64,000 bases of DNA from Silene conica (Eukaryota; Streptophyta; Magnoliopsida; Caryophyllales; Caryophyllaceae): assembly GCA_029255685.2 (NCBI GenBank), contig CM055316.2:75824861-75888860 (forward strand), in the 5' to 3' direction. A model generated the notes under the pieces. That model was not told where the DNA came from. It made no database searches and saw nothing but the letters and a program-made list of their open reading frames with translations. This document shows positions 10,662-20,130 of the stretch, piece by piece. Both the position numbers and the translations under genes were made by a program. Numbering within the stretch: the first letter of the stretch is position 1; every line of letters begins with the position of its first letter.

Positions 10662-11681
10662 GAACTTTTTGACGAGATGAGGCTTTGAACCAAACTTTTT
10701 CTCGCTTTGGGACCCATTTGAAATTATTTGTTCCAAATGGGTCCACGTCATCACATTATTTTTTTTTCGAGTTTTTTACACAAAACCGCTAGCTAAACCG
10801 ACGGCTTTACCTGCTACTACCAAAAAAGCAAAAAAAAAAAAATATAGTGAGATAAGCCGCTGGTTGGGCCAGCGGCTTTACCTGTTCCTCCTCTCTATTT
10901 CCAACTTCCAAGCTTCCTCTGGTTTCTGAGTAGATAAAAGATAACTGTTCTTCCAAACCTTATTTCCAAGCTCCTCTCTATTGTCGGCTTATTTTGCATC
11001 TTCGGACTGATGAATGGAGATGGCAATCGGTTTTCCCACGGCCGGGCAGCAATCCAGCGTTCCTTCCAGCTCCAACCCCAATTGTTTTTCCCAAGTTCCG
11101 AAGCATAAGGGCCTTGATTTTGGTTGCAATTTGCCCTCCACTAGAATCATGCATTGTACAAAGTCAAATACAGTAGTAAAAAGCAAGGGCAATACTTTTT
11201 TCCTGCTATTTGTATTGCCTCCTTTGATTTTGATTGTCATCTTTGAATCTTTGACCGCTATTTTCTTAAACTAGTTTTAAAAAAATTGAAAAAAATTAAT
11301 TTTATAAATCAAAGGTGATTAATGCGACATCAAGTCCTGTAACTTCACATATATTTGGTGAATTATGGTCAAAGGTTGCCAACAAAGTCAAAAGAAGCAA
11401 CACAAATGGTTGGAGGAAGTATAAACCAAGCAATATAAACATAATTGGGGAACAGATAAAGCCGCTGGCCCAACCAGCGGCTTACCTCACTATTACTTTT
11501 TTTTTTTTTTGTTTTTTTTTGGTAGTAGCAGGTAAAGCCGTCGGTTTAGCTAGCGCTTTTGTGTAAAAAACTCGAAAAAAAAAATAACGTGATGACGTGG
11601 ACCCATTTGGAACAAATAGTTTCAAATGGGCCCCAAAGCGAGAAAAAGTTTGGTTCAAAGCCCCATTCCGTCAAAAAGTTC
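10662..11681. mobile_element. Mutator-like MITE or Pack-MULE, 1,020 bp with ~230-bp TIRs
   Basis: A 9-bp target duplication, CTTTTTCTG, lies at 10653-10661 and 11682-11690. The element starts GAACTTTTTGACG and ends CGTCAAAAAGTTC. The terminal inverted repeats extend about 230 bp (10662 to ~10890 and ~11448 to 11681) and include a nested GCCGCTGG...CCAGCGGC palindrome. Long TIRs with 9-bp duplications are diagnostic of MULEs. The unique 550-bp centre is less AT-rich than its surroundings. It holds an 86-codon frame (11014-11274) with no domain I recognise and could be captured gene sequence, as in Pack-MULEs. No transposase. Confidence 0.85.
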
Positions 11682-11690
11682 CTTTTTCTG

Positions 11691-12274
11691 GGAAGAGGCT
11701 GGAGTTACACTTGGTGTAGAGGGGTTTGCTACACTTGTAATGAGAGAGTGACACGTGGATTTCAGAAGGAATCTTTCTTGTCCACCATCTCACCTAATTA
11801 TGACACTTAATAAATGTTTTTGTACTTTATTAACATATTATAATTCCTAATTATTTCATTAAGTAGTATTCCTTTTTGTATTCTTTTTGTTTTTAGGTTT
11901 TCATATACTTGGTATTTATACCGTATATCTCTGTTATGTATTTATGTGTATTTATACGGTATTTATACCGTATAATTATACGTATATTTTGTATACATGC
12001 CATTTTTTTTATACAGTCGGTTTTATATTTGTGTTATATTTTTGAAAAAATAAATTTGTTCGTATTTTTTATTTTTAATAAAAACAAGTTACGATTATTT
12101 GTGTTATATATTCGAAAATATAAAAAAAAATTAAAAATATTATTTTAAATAAAAAAAAAAATAGTACTGGACGTGTTAAGGGTAGTAAATATTTAGAATA
12201 AAAATTTGTACATAATTTATTTATTTTAGTATGTTGATAATTACTTTCGTAAAGGAAAGAATATTTTAAAAAAA
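11691..12274. repeat. dispersed repeat F, copy 1, with TACGGTATAAATAC tract
   Basis: Begins near GGCTGGAGTTACACTTGGTG, continues GCTACACTTG, GAGAGAGTGACACGTG, and reaches a run of ATTTATACCGTAT motifs (about 11915-11975). The same order occurs in reverse at 34190-34552, so this is a dispersed family. It abuts the target duplication of the MULE at its left. AT-rich tail, no gene. Confidence 0.6.
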
Positions 12275-12372
12275 ACAAAATAGCCATTAGGAGGATTTGA
12301 ACCCGTGACATGCAGTTTCATTATCGAAGAGTTAACCACCAGACTAGTGACAAATGACTGAACATTGTGCAG
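12275..12372 (-). repeat. tRNA-like repeat (SINE-like), copy 1
   Basis: Read on the minus strand it has a box A-like CTGGTGGTTAACT and a box B GGTTCAAATCC (as GGATTTGAACC on +). Two relatives follow at 12601 and 13023 with the same flanks (CAAAAT(A/G)GCCA on one side, ACAAATAACTGAA on the other). No acceptor stem or anticodon arm is convincing, so it is not a tRNA gene. Confidence 0.55.
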
Positions 12373-12421
12373 GATTAAACGTATTTAATATATACCAAGT
12401 ACTATATATCTGTTATTTAAA

Positions 12422-12562
12422 TAATGGGGTGAGGCCTATGGTAGGAGGTAATAGTTATTGGGCCAGACTTTATCACTTATTTGGGGAAATTTTGTGTGGG
12501 CTAATTTATACTAATGGGGTGAGGCCTATGCTAGGAGGTATTAATTATTGGGCCAGACTTAT
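12422..12562. repeat. 51-bp direct repeat, period 90 bp
   Basis: TAATGGGGTGAGGCCTATG(G/C) plus TAGGAGGTA and ATTGGGCCAGACTT occurs at 12422-12472 and 12512-12562. The copies differ at a few positions. The 101-aa frame across this stretch has no recognisable domain. Confidence 0.75.
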
Positions 12563-12600
12563 TACTCTCATACCAAACTTCAACAAAAAAACCGGAATTA

Positions 12601-12704
12601 TGAGGAAAAGCAAAAACGCCAATAGCAAGATTCGAACCCGTGACATGGAGTGTCGTTAACAAAGAGGTTACCACCAGAGTAGTGACAAATAACTGAATAT
12701 TGTG
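12601..12704 (-). repeat. tRNA-like repeat, copy 2
   Basis: The box B complement GATTCGAACCCGTGACATG and the box A complement TTACCACCAGA are spaced as in copy 1. Flanked by GAGGAAAAGCAAAA and ACAAATAACTGAATATTGTG. Confidence 0.55.
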
Positions 12705-12732
12705 TACGGTTGAAAGTACTTATTGCTAAATA

Positions 12733-12990
12733 CTCCCTCCCTTCAAGACTACACTACCACTATGCATTTTACACACTATTCACAAACGATCATTCAAATC
12801 CGATTTTCTCTCGATACGTAAATGAAATTATATTTATGTGGGATCTTGTTTGATTCGTCTTTACGAGTATATTATTAATATCTAACTTTTATAATTTTTT
12901 CAAATACGTAGCTAACAATATTTACCGCATAAAATACGCGTTGGCAAACGTGTAAAAAGAAAGTGGTAGTGTAGACTTGAATGGAGGGAG
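12733..12990. mobile_element. Stowaway MITE, 258 bp
   Basis: CTCCCTCCCTTCAAG at the left, CTTGAATGGAGGGAG at the right, TA on both sides. It interrupts the spacer between tRNA-like copies 2 and 3: TACTTATTGCTAAA continues after it as TATCTGTTATTTAAATAC. Confidence 0.9.
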
Positions 12991-13022
12991 TATCTGTTAT
13001 TTAAATACAATAATAGTTAATT

Positions 13023-13125
13023 TGAGGAAAAGCAAAATGGCCAGTAGCAGGATTCGAACCCGTGACATGCAGTTTTAACCTCGAAGAGCTTACCACCAGA
13101 CTAGTGCCAAATAACTGAACATTGT
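13023..13125 (-). repeat. tRNA-like repeat, copy 3
   Basis: GGATTCGAACCCGTGACATG (box B complement) and CTTACCACCAGACTAG (box A complement). It is the best conserved of the three copies. It lies 380 bp upstream of the 168-aa gene. Confidence 0.55.
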
Positions 13126-13191
13126 ATTGGATTAAACATACTTATTATTTTATATCTGTTACTTAATTAATACGAGTACTATAGTTAATTT

Positions 13192-13380
13192 GAGAGGGTT
13201 AGTTACCCTACCAATTATTTCTAATTTTTTTGGAGGGAAAATATCATTGGTAGTAGTGTTTTTTGGAGGGAAAAACAGTAGTGAATAGTGATTGTGAGAG
13301 GGTTAGTTACCCTACCATTTTTTGTATATTTTTGGAGGGAAAATCTCTTAGGTAGTTGTGATTTTTGGAGGGAAAAGATG
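13192..13380 (+). promoter_or_regulatory. two-unit ~103-bp promoter-proximal repeat
   Basis: GAGAGGGTTAGTTACCCTAC, then TTTTTGGAGGGAAAAT and TTTTTGGAGGGAAAA, occurs at about 13192-13290 and 13295-13377. The second unit ends directly at the TATA box of the 13505 gene. The GGAGGGAAAA motif is therefore present four times in the 190 bp before the TATA box and may bind a regulator. That is inference from position only. Confidence 0.55.
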
Positions 13381-13383
13381 TTC

Positions 13384-13391
13384 TATAAATA
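13384..13391 (+). promoter_or_regulatory. TATA box of the 13505 gene
   Basis: TATAAATA lies 114-121 bp upstream of the ATG, immediately after the GGAGGGAAAA repeats. This suggests transcription starts near 13415 with a 5' leader of about 90 bp. Confidence 0.6.
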
Positions 13392-13504
13392 GTAGGTGTT
13401 CCCTCCATATTTCTTCATACATTCTTCTTAATCCATCTTTAATAAGTACTTCTAAGATTTAGCTAAAACTCAACAACTAGTTAAGTAATTTAATCAACTT
13501 AAGA

Positions 13505-14011
13505 ATGTCGGAAGAAAAGAAATCGCATGTTAGGGACATTGTATGCACACGTTTATTTATGAGGGAGTTGATTAAAGTAGTCGGTCCTAAAAGTGTCCAA
13601 ACCGCCATTGAGCGTGCATCTCCCGGTTACTATGGTAATCCCTTCCTCGTTGACTTGTACGAGGAAGAGTTTAACATGTTAAATTGGGGGAGGTTTGAGC
13701 TCGATAAGATGTATTGGAAGAATGTTGGGGAAGGGGTGGAGATGATGGCTTGCCCTAAGGTGGACAAGTCCATCATAAGGGTGGAGGAGGCGGTGGACGA
13801 GGACGAGGTGGTGGAGGTGATACCGCCTCCCTTTGTGACACCAAAGAGGCGTAGGGTTTCCCCCGAGGGGAAAGGGAAATCCCCGTGCCTATCAACTCCC
13901 GACTTAGCCCCTCCGAAGAAGTCTCAAAGATTAATTGGGAGAACTATTCGTTCAAGGAATAGTTCTAAGAAGCTTAAGTTCGATGGTTGCGTCGGATGTA
14001 GTCGCATTTAA
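13505..14011 (+). CDS. orphan 168-aa basic-tailed protein, function unknown
   Basis: I do not recognise this protein. The single-exon frame starts at an ATG in fair context (AAGAATGTC) behind a clear TATA box and ends TAA. Residues 1-90 look folded and mainly helical (RLFMRELIKVVG, WGRFELDKMYW), with no known motif. Residues 92-105 are acidic (EEAVDEDEVVEV). The tail (about 113-160) is rich in Pro, Ser, Lys and Arg, with KRRR (115-118) and several SRNSSKK-like patches that could act as a nuclear localisation signal. The last residues contain Cys-Val-Gly-Cys. GC content is well above its flanks, which supports real coding. It lies beside the small-protein cluster but shares no sequence with it. 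It could be a lineage-specific nuclear protein or a domesticated transposon gene. Confidence 0.6.
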   Translation: MSEEKKSHVRDIVCTRLFMRELIKVVGPKSVQTAIERASPGYYGNPFLVDLYEEEFNMLNWGRFELDKMYWKNVGEGVEMMACPKVDKSIIRVEEAVDEDEVVEVIPPPFVTPKRRRVSPEGKGKSPCLSTPDLAPPKKSQRLIGRTIRSRNSSKKLKFDGCVGCSRI

Positions 14012-14582
14012 GCTTTCGTTTTTTCTCATAACTTCGGCTTAGTTATATTTTTATGTGTTTTTTTTTGTGTAGTTAGTTTATATTAATTTGTATTTTTCTG
14101 TTTTTAGTTTATGTAATTATGTTTATTATATAATGAAAAAAATGTTTTCCCTTCAATTATGGAGTACTATAATTTAACTTGCTGCTATTTTAGTTATTTT
14201 TGAGTTTTATTTAACAAGATGTTTTTAAAAAGTTAGAGTTGTTAATTGGTCACTATATTGATGGCAATTTTGTTTTTGAATGCATTTTAAATGAAATTGT
14301 TCATAGTTAAATCATAATTTAAAAAAAAGAATAGGTGAAACCCTAAAATGAACCTCTCTTTATCCAGTTTAAAAAATAGGTATATTTTAAGTTAGTATTA
14401 CACGAATTATCGATTTTTTAGTGTGTTAAAAAATTGGTATCTTTTAAGTATCGATAAATTGTAGTATTACGAACGTAAGCAAATAATCGATATGTCAATT
14501 AACTACAATTAGTGAAGTGTGTTGCAATGACATGGTGACACGTGTACATGTTCCATGCAATTTGCAAGGTAGAACTCACTAA

Positions 14583-14588
14583 TATAAA
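14583..14588 (+). promoter_or_regulatory. TATA box and conserved upstream block of the 14696 gene
   Basis: TATAAA lies about 110 bp before the ATG. The block from about 14510 to 14620 (GAAGTGTGTTGC, ATGACA(T/C)G(A/G)TGACAC, GTACATGTT, ATGCAATTTGCAAGGTA, CACTAATATAAACCTT) is repeated almost unchanged, in reverse, before the minus-strand gene at 27240. This marks it as a conserved promoter rather than chance sequence. Confidence 0.7.
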
Positions 14589-14695
14589 CCTTCACTTCCC
14601 TTAATATTAGTCATACTTTGTGAACTTATCTAAACCCTCATCTTTCCAAAAGCTCCTAAACTCTCCTTTTTTCAAAACCTACTAAACCCTAAGAA

Positions 14696-14989
14696 ATGGA
14701 TGCCATAAGAAACGACACCCTCAACCTCATCAAAGCCTACGAGGCTGCCATAATCCTAGCCCGTGAGCAACAACTCACGGTGATGAAGGAGGTGGTTGCG
14801 ATAATAGAGTTTCGCAACCTTGGGTGTGGTTTAGGGATCGGGGGGGGGGGGGGGGGGGGGGGGGGGGCGTACGAAGCCCTTCAACCCAATATTGATCTGT
14901 TGTTGGCGGAATTTGCAAATGGTGCCGCGAGAATTATCGAATACAACAGATGCATTTCTGAGTTGAAGGAGCGTCTGAATAGGATGTAG
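14696..14989 (+). CDS. small helical protein, cluster family member 1 (97 aa)
   Basis: Not a family I recognise. The frame starts at ATGG in good plant context, with a telo-box (AAACCCTAA) ending just before it. The protein fits the cluster pattern: MDAI at the start, LIKAYEAAI, REQQLTVMKEVV, EFRNLGCGLG, EALQPNIDLLL, then EYN..I.ELKERLNRM at the end. It is predicted mostly alpha-helical, with no signal peptide or membrane segment. It is 97 rather than 90 residues because nine GGG codons (28 consecutive G) replace the short loop GIxGAxEAL. It is closest to the minus-strand gene at 26968-27240, which mirrors it in coding, promoter and downstream sequence. Conservation of the frame through duplication argues for a real protein. 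Confidence 0.7.
   Translation: MDAIRNDTLNLIKAYEAAIILAREQQLTVMKEVVAIIEFRNLGCGLGIGGGGGGGGGAYEALQPNIDLLLAEFANGAARIIEYNRCISELKERLNRM
14840..14867. repeat. 28-base poly(G) run inside the coding region
   Basis: An uninterrupted G run that reads in frame as nine glycines plus the first base of an alanine codon. Sister genes have only a three- or four-residue loop here. It is either a true homopolymer expansion able to form G-quadruplexes or an assembly or base-calling artefact. Confidence 0.9.
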
Positions 14990-15644
14990 TAGGTTTTTTT
15001 ATGTTTATTTTAATTATCTTTTTTTTAGTTTTTTTAATTAGAATTTATGTATATATATGTTTATATTATTAATGGTAAGGCTATATTTTGTTATTTTGTT
15101 TATTAATTATTTGCATGTTGGTATTCCTATGTTTTTTGGGCTACTAGTTTAATTTAATTATTTGCATGGCAAATAAAATGATGTATAATTAAAATGAAAC
15201 CGTTAGAATAGTAAAACGAAAATAAAAATGACTTTTTTAAGTTAGTCATATGATAAACAGTAATTTAAATTATAAACATTACGTTGAAAAATGTTTAGAA
15301 AATAGAACGAGTTAAGAAAACGTAAATCCGCGAATTATACGAGTATATTGTTTCGTATTTTAGAGTAAGTATCTTTTTTAAAAACAGACATTTTTTTTAT
15401 TTAGTTAAAACGACCATATTCATAGTTAAATCTAAGCACATCTAAGACAATAATTGTATATTTTAGAGTTTTTTTTTCTAAATTAGTCATGATATTAATA
15501 ATAGAATGAAAACATATTGGTTATAGAGTATAGACATATCTTGAAATGAACTTTTTATTGTAAAATTATTTAAATTAGGAGTATATGTAAAAAAAATAAT
15601 TAATTCGTAGAATATAATACATTGTAGTACTACAGTTAGCAGTA
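14990..15644. other. 3' flank of gene 14696, no further gene
   Basis: The first ~100 bp (GTAGGTTTTTTTATGTTTA, TTAATTAGAATTTATGTAT, ATTATTAATGGTAAGGCT) match the region after the stop of the 26968 gene, showing that the duplication includes the 3' flank. The rest is AT-rich with no coding signal. Confidence 0.5.
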
Positions 15645-15715
15645 AATGAATGTGGTTCAATGGCTTATAATTTGGTAAGTTACCCAAAGGTCATGGGTTC
15701 AAATATCTTTTCAAA
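15645..15715 (+). repeat. tRNA-like (SINE-like) fragment
   Basis: GTGGTTCAATGGCTT resembles box A, and GGGTTCAAATATC, 35 bp later, resembles box B. No tail or target duplication was found, so this is a weak call. Confidence 0.35.
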
Positions 15716-16178
15716 CAATTTTTTAATATAAATAAAATCAAATACATTGGATCCGCCCATGACCATATTAAGTGTAAAATGAGTTAAAACGTCCATATTG
15801 TAAGAGACGATATTTTTTATAAATGATACGGAGTAGTTATCTAAAAGTCCGTACAAATTTGTAATGGACGACTATTTTTATCTTCTTTTTCATCGATTAA
15901 TCGTATAGTGTAAATATGGACGAGTTGTATTATGACCGCAATTTTTTAAACATTTTTTTAATATAAATAAAATCAACTACATTGGATCCGCCCATCACCA
16001 TTTTAAGTGTAAAATGAGTTAAAACGTCCATATTGTTAGAGACGATATTTTTTATAAATGATACGGAGTACTTATCTAATAGTCCGTACAAATTTGTAAT
16101 GGACGACTATTTTTATCTTCTCTTTCATCGATTAATCGTATAGTGTAAATATGGACGAGTTGTGTTATGACCGCAATG
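15715..16178. repeat. 235-bp tandem duplication, nearly identical copies
   Basis: Copy 1 (about 15715-15942) and copy 2 (about 15950-16177) match nearly base for base: TACATTGGATCCGCCCAT, GTAAAATGAGTTAAAACGTC, GATACGGAGTA, TGGACGACTATTTTTATCTTC and GACGAGTTGT(A/G)TTATGACCGCAAT. Only a few substitutions are visible, so the duplication is recent. Confidence 0.85.
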
Positions 16179-16179
16179 A

Positions 16180-17640
16180 AATAATCGTATCATATAATTA
16201 GTGAAGAGTATTGCAAAAGCCACCCAAAATGGTCACAATCACATTAATGTTGAGAATCTTACCAAATCTTATGCTTTACTATCATAAATGTTCATAATCA
16301 TTACTTAAAATTTGTATTTTATGCAATTTAATTTAGAAATCTTCCATTATATTTTATTTGTAAATTTATTTTATGCAATTATTATAAATTTAACGTTTTT
16401 TTTTTTATAATTTTGCATTAAATACACTGCAATGAACATATAATATTTTTTGGGAATTTTAAGGTTTTTTGAAATAAATATGGTGCATTCAGTGATTTTG
16501 TCAATAAATACACTGCAACTTCCATTTAATTTTCTTTGTGTTGTTTGCATTTTTACATTTTCTTTGTGTTTTTTTATGTTGTTTGCATTTAATTAGTGAT
16601 TTTTAAAGTTTTAGCAATAAATACGGTGCATTAAATGATTTAGGCGTTATTCTTAAATTCGTTTTCTTGTTAACGTAAGTCAGTGTTACGAAGCCCATTT
16701 TTACAAATTTTTAAAATTTATTTGCAATAAATACGTTCCATAGAAAATTTAATAAATTGGTGATTTTCGATGTTTATACTCCGTATTATTTTAGATAATT
16801 GTTTATAAATTAACCGTCATGAGGTGTTTTGTTCTCATAATTTTGAAATTGTTTCTATAAATTTCGATGTTTATACTCCGTATCATTTGTTTTGTTCACG
16901 TTTCGTTCTATTGTAGGTATTTTAAAGTTTTCATTTTATTCTTCACGTTAATGTAAAATTGGACGCCTTTTAAATTAGTAAACGGCCTCATTTTACCGAA
17001 TGACTACGCAAATTACGATTTCACCATATCTTATTAAAATCTAAAATAATAAAGTCAAGTAAAAGCAACTTTTCGATTTCTGCATTTCTTTCATTTTCAA
17101 AGCGTAATCATTACCTTTTGCACTGCCTTTTGTGTGTCTCAATGCAATTTTCCTTCTTTTTTGTTCAGTCAGCCACTAATACGTGTAGAAGAAGTAATTA
17201 TTTTTATAATTACAATTAATGAACAAATACTTAAAGTAATTGCTAAATATAACGTCAACTAATTTAATTAATAAAAAAAAATGACGTCAAGAAATTCAAC
17301 TGTATTAATTAGAATTATAATATTCATTTTATAATTACCCAAAAATTTTCCATTAATTTATACAAAATGACTAATATTTTTAAAATAAAACAAACTTGAA
17401 CCAAAACAAGTACAGAAATTCAGTAGCATACGAAAGGGTATTGAATTTATTTAAATATTAAATTAGAACTTGTTAAATTAATTACATTCTTAATTTTAAA
17501 ATAAAAGAAACTTTAACCAAAAGGGTATTGAATTTAGTTACAAATTAAATTAAAAACAAAGTCGATTGATTTTAGTAAAACATGAAAAACTAGTATTTTC
17601 ATATGTAGTATTAGTTTTTTTTAATTGTTAGTGAAGTTGA
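16180..17640. repeat. duplicated flanking block of the small-gene cluster
   Basis: 16190-16450 (GAAGAGTATTGCAAAAGCCACC, TTACCAAATCTTATG, AAATACACTGCAATGAACAT) is the reverse complement of sequence at about 24260-24500 and 23560-23780. 16880-17600 (TTCGTTCTA.TGTA, GTAAAATT, CATATCTTATTAAAAT, TGTGTCTCAATGCAA) is a direct copy of about 25300-26060. No coding frame remains here. It seems to be old promoter and 3' flanks left behind by lost gene copies. Confidence 0.6.
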
Positions 17641-17843
17641 AATCTTTAGTGCACTTCAAATTGCAATAGTTTACTTTTTTTAAATTGTTAGTGAAAATTA
17701 AATTAGAACTAGAAATTGCAATAGTGTAGTTTTTTTTAATTAGTGAAGTTCAAAAGTCCATCCTAGTCAAGTACAAAAGTCCATTCAAGTTATAATTTTT
17801 TTAATTGAAACCCTAAAGTTTCAAATGAAATCGTAGTCGTTCA

Positions 17844-17850
17844 TATAAAT
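17844..17850 (+). promoter_or_regulatory. possible TATA box of the 18043 gene
   Basis: TATAAAT sits directly after ATGAAATCGTAGTCGTTCA, a motif that is also conserved upstream of the 19762 gene (ATGAAATCGTAGCCGTTCA). There the TATA itself is lost. The distance to the ATG is about 190 bp. Confidence 0.45.
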
Positions 17851-18042
17851 TGTACTAATAACCTATTTTTTAATTTTAAGTCAAGTACAAAAAACCATCC
17901 AAGTCTCATCCATTCACTTTTAAAAACCTAAACCTTCACTTTTATCCTGACTCTCTCATTCTCTCTAAAAAAACTACTTTTACCTCTCTCTACAAACCGC
18001 CCCTCCCCTTTTCTTTCCTTCAAAACCCTAAAACCTACAAAA

Positions 18043-18315
18043 ATGGATGCTCTTAAGTTGGACATGGCTAAATTGATCGAGTCGTACGAAGAGGCAATCC
18101 GCAAGGCTCTGTCGGAGCAGCTGTCCCTTTTGAGGAAGGTGATTTCTGTGATGGAATTCCGAAACCGGGCTTATGCCCTAGGGTTTCGAAGTGTTGTTGA
18201 AGATCTCAAACCAACCATCTTTATCTTGCTGATGTCTTACGAATATTTAGAGATGAATTTAGAAGAGTATCTTTCAGAAGTTAAGAGTTTGAAGGAGCGT
18301 CTTAGGAGCTTGTAG
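18043..18315 (+). CDS. small helical protein, cluster family member 2 (90 aa)
   Basis: Starts AAAATGG after a telo-box (AAAACCCTAAAACC) and stops at TAG. It follows the family order MDALK, LIESYEEAI, EQLSLLRKVI, MEFRNRAYALG, LKPTIFILLMSYE, EVKSLKERLRSL, at the standard 90-residue length. It differs from its sisters in having lost the Gly-Cys pair after EFRN (Ala-Tyr here) and the GAHEAL loop. It is closest to the 19762 gene in both the CT-rich 5' leader and the 3' flank. The function is unknown. A soluble helical-bundle protein is the simplest reading of the heptad-like Leu/Ile spacing. Confidence 0.65.
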   Translation: MDALKLDMAKLIESYEEAIRKALSEQLSLLRKVISVMEFRNRAYALGFRSVVEDLKPTIFILLMSYEYLEMNLEEYLSEVKSLKERLRSL

Positions 18316-19620
18316 GTTTTTTTTTTTTTCGGTATTTTTTTTTTAATTAGTATGTAAATATAGTTTAAATTTTAATGTATATTTTGTTGGATTTTGGTTC
18401 GGTTGAAGATTTGATTTGTTGTTATTTTTTAGTGTTTTACTTTACTCAGTTAACTTCAGTTGTTCCGTTAAATTATTTAAAGTAGAGTCATTAAAAAGTT
18501 GATAATTGATTTTGAATTTTAGTTGCATGGTAAATGAAGAACAACGGGTTAAAATTGAAAATAAACAGTAAAAAATTAACAACATATTGAAATAGTTTTG
18601 CATGTTTTATTAAATCAATTGAATTTCCTTTTAATTTAATTTTTAAATTAATTAAGTACTCATTTCCTTACATTTTTTTTATTAAAAAAAACTAAAAAGT
18701 AATTAAATTTTGTAGTTGTAATTTAATTGTGAAAATTCAATTTTGTATAATTAATTGTAACTTCGTAAAATTATTATTTGTAATTTTAATTTTAACTTTG
18801 TAAAATTAATATTTATATTGATTAATTGAAATTGTAAAAATTAATTTAAATTCAAATTCAAATTAATTTCAAATTGAAATTAAAATTTAATTGGAATTGA
18901 AATTTAATTCGAAGAAGATTAAAAGTTAGCATCATTAATTAGCATTGTTAAACCGAAATTGTAATGACTTTGCATGGAAAAAGAAAACTCAAATGGAGAA
19001 ATCGAAAAGTTGGTTAATCGTATACTGTTAATGGAAAATCGTTGTTAATTGTAACTTCGTGGCCGTAAATTTTTATTAAGTACTTTGTCACTTATTTAAT
19101 TTACTTCTTTATTTAATTTACTTGTTTGTATAAAATATATACTTTAGTATGCAGAAATTGGAATCGTTTATTAATAACATAAATCGTTGAGTATAAAGTA
19201 GTCGATGCAGCTATTTTATCTTATTAATAAAATTAGCAATTAAAAGTAATGATGGTTTACATAATTAGTTGTTTTGATTTTATTTTTTAAAAGTCGTCGA
19301 AATTGTGGCATCATGAAAACCTTTAATTACGTCCGATGGAACGAAACTGGAAAATTACAAGTAATGACGGTTTATTTATAGAGAATAATCGAAACAAGAA
19401 TAAATAACATTTAAAATCCATAATTTCTTCATCTTGCAACGCAGTCGGTTTATACCAAAATTTAAAATTTACGATAGGATCGGATCATTTTAAGTAACAG
19501 GATAAAACGACACAAAAGTGATAAGTATTGATAACACATAATTTATTATTTAAAAAGAAAGTTTATCTCAGATGAAATCGTAGCCGTTCATTCAGAAGAC
19601 AAAAGTGTATTTCTAAATTG
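18316..19620. other. 3' flank matching 21765-23450, with a gene-sized gap
   Basis: TAGTGTTTTACTTTA, ATTTAAAGTAGAGT, TTTTGCATGTTTTATT, GGAGAAATCGAAAA and GGAACGAAACTGGAAAA occur in the same order here and at 21900-22945. After GGAACGAAACTGGAAAA (19336-19352) this copy jumps straight to ATGACGGTTTATTTATAGA, which in the other copy is the promoter of the minus-strand pseudogene. The minus-strand gene itself (about 430 bp with flanks) is absent, so a deletion is inferred. Confidence 0.6.
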
Positions 19621-19761
19621 TTAGTCAAGTACAAAAATCAATCAAAATCTGATCCTTTCACTTCCTTATCCTGAGCTTGTCTTCTCTCTAAAGGTTACTT
19701 TGACTTTTCTCCAGAAAGCCTCCCCTCTCTTTCCCTTACCTGAAAACCCTAACCCTAAAAA

Positions 19762-20130
19762 ATGGAAGCTCTTAAGTCGGACATGGCTAAGTTGATCCAG
19801 TCCAACGAGGATGCAATAAGCGAGGCTCGTGAGGACCAGTTGTCCCTGTTGAGGAAGGTTGTTGTGGTGATGGAATTCCGAAACCTGGGTTGTGAACTTG
19901 GGATTCCGGGTGCTCATGAAGCACTCCAACCTATCATCTTTTTGTTGATGCTGGCGTACGAATATTGCTGTGTGAATTTAGAAGATTACCTTGCAGAAGT
20001 TAGTAGTTTGAAGGATCGCTTAAGTAGGTTGTTGATAACTACGTTATCGACCTATTTCTCGTCACTATTTCCCTCTACTTTGTCCAATTTTCATATCGGT
20101 TCTCCCGTATTTATCCCTTTTTATCCTTAA
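19762..20130 (+). CDS. small helical protein, cluster family member 3, C-terminus extended by an LTR insertion
   Basis: Begins AAAATGG after a telo-box (AAAACCCTAACCCTAAAAA). Residues 1-90 are a canonical family member: MEALK, LIQSNEDAI, REDQLSLLRKVV, MEFRNLGCELG, GAHEALQP, MLAYEYC, SLKDRLSRL. A 1,727-bp solo LTR is inserted between the first and second bases of the original TAG stop codon (TTG T|AG). The frame now runs 32 codons into the LTR and stops at 20128-20130, giving 122 residues with an unrelated hydrophobic, Ser/Phe/Pro-rich tail. The upstream copy of the promoter lacks the TATA seen before 18043. Whether it still makes a stable protein is unknown. Confidence 0.65.
   Translation: MEALKSDMAKLIQSNEDAISEAREDQLSLLRKVVVVMEFRNLGCELGIPGAHEALQPIIFLLMLAYEYCCVNLEDYLAEVSSLKDRLSRLLITTLSTYFSSLFPSTLSNFHIGSPVFIPFYP

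Noticed and set aside
11014..11274. 86-residue frame in the MULE centre as a host gene
   Set aside because: No domain, no TATA or good leader, and enclosed by MULE inverted repeats. Kept only as possible captured sequence.
12275..13125. True tRNA genes
   Set aside because: Only A/B-box-like motifs are present. No paired acceptor stem or anticodon arm can be drawn, and three diverged copies fit a repeat better.
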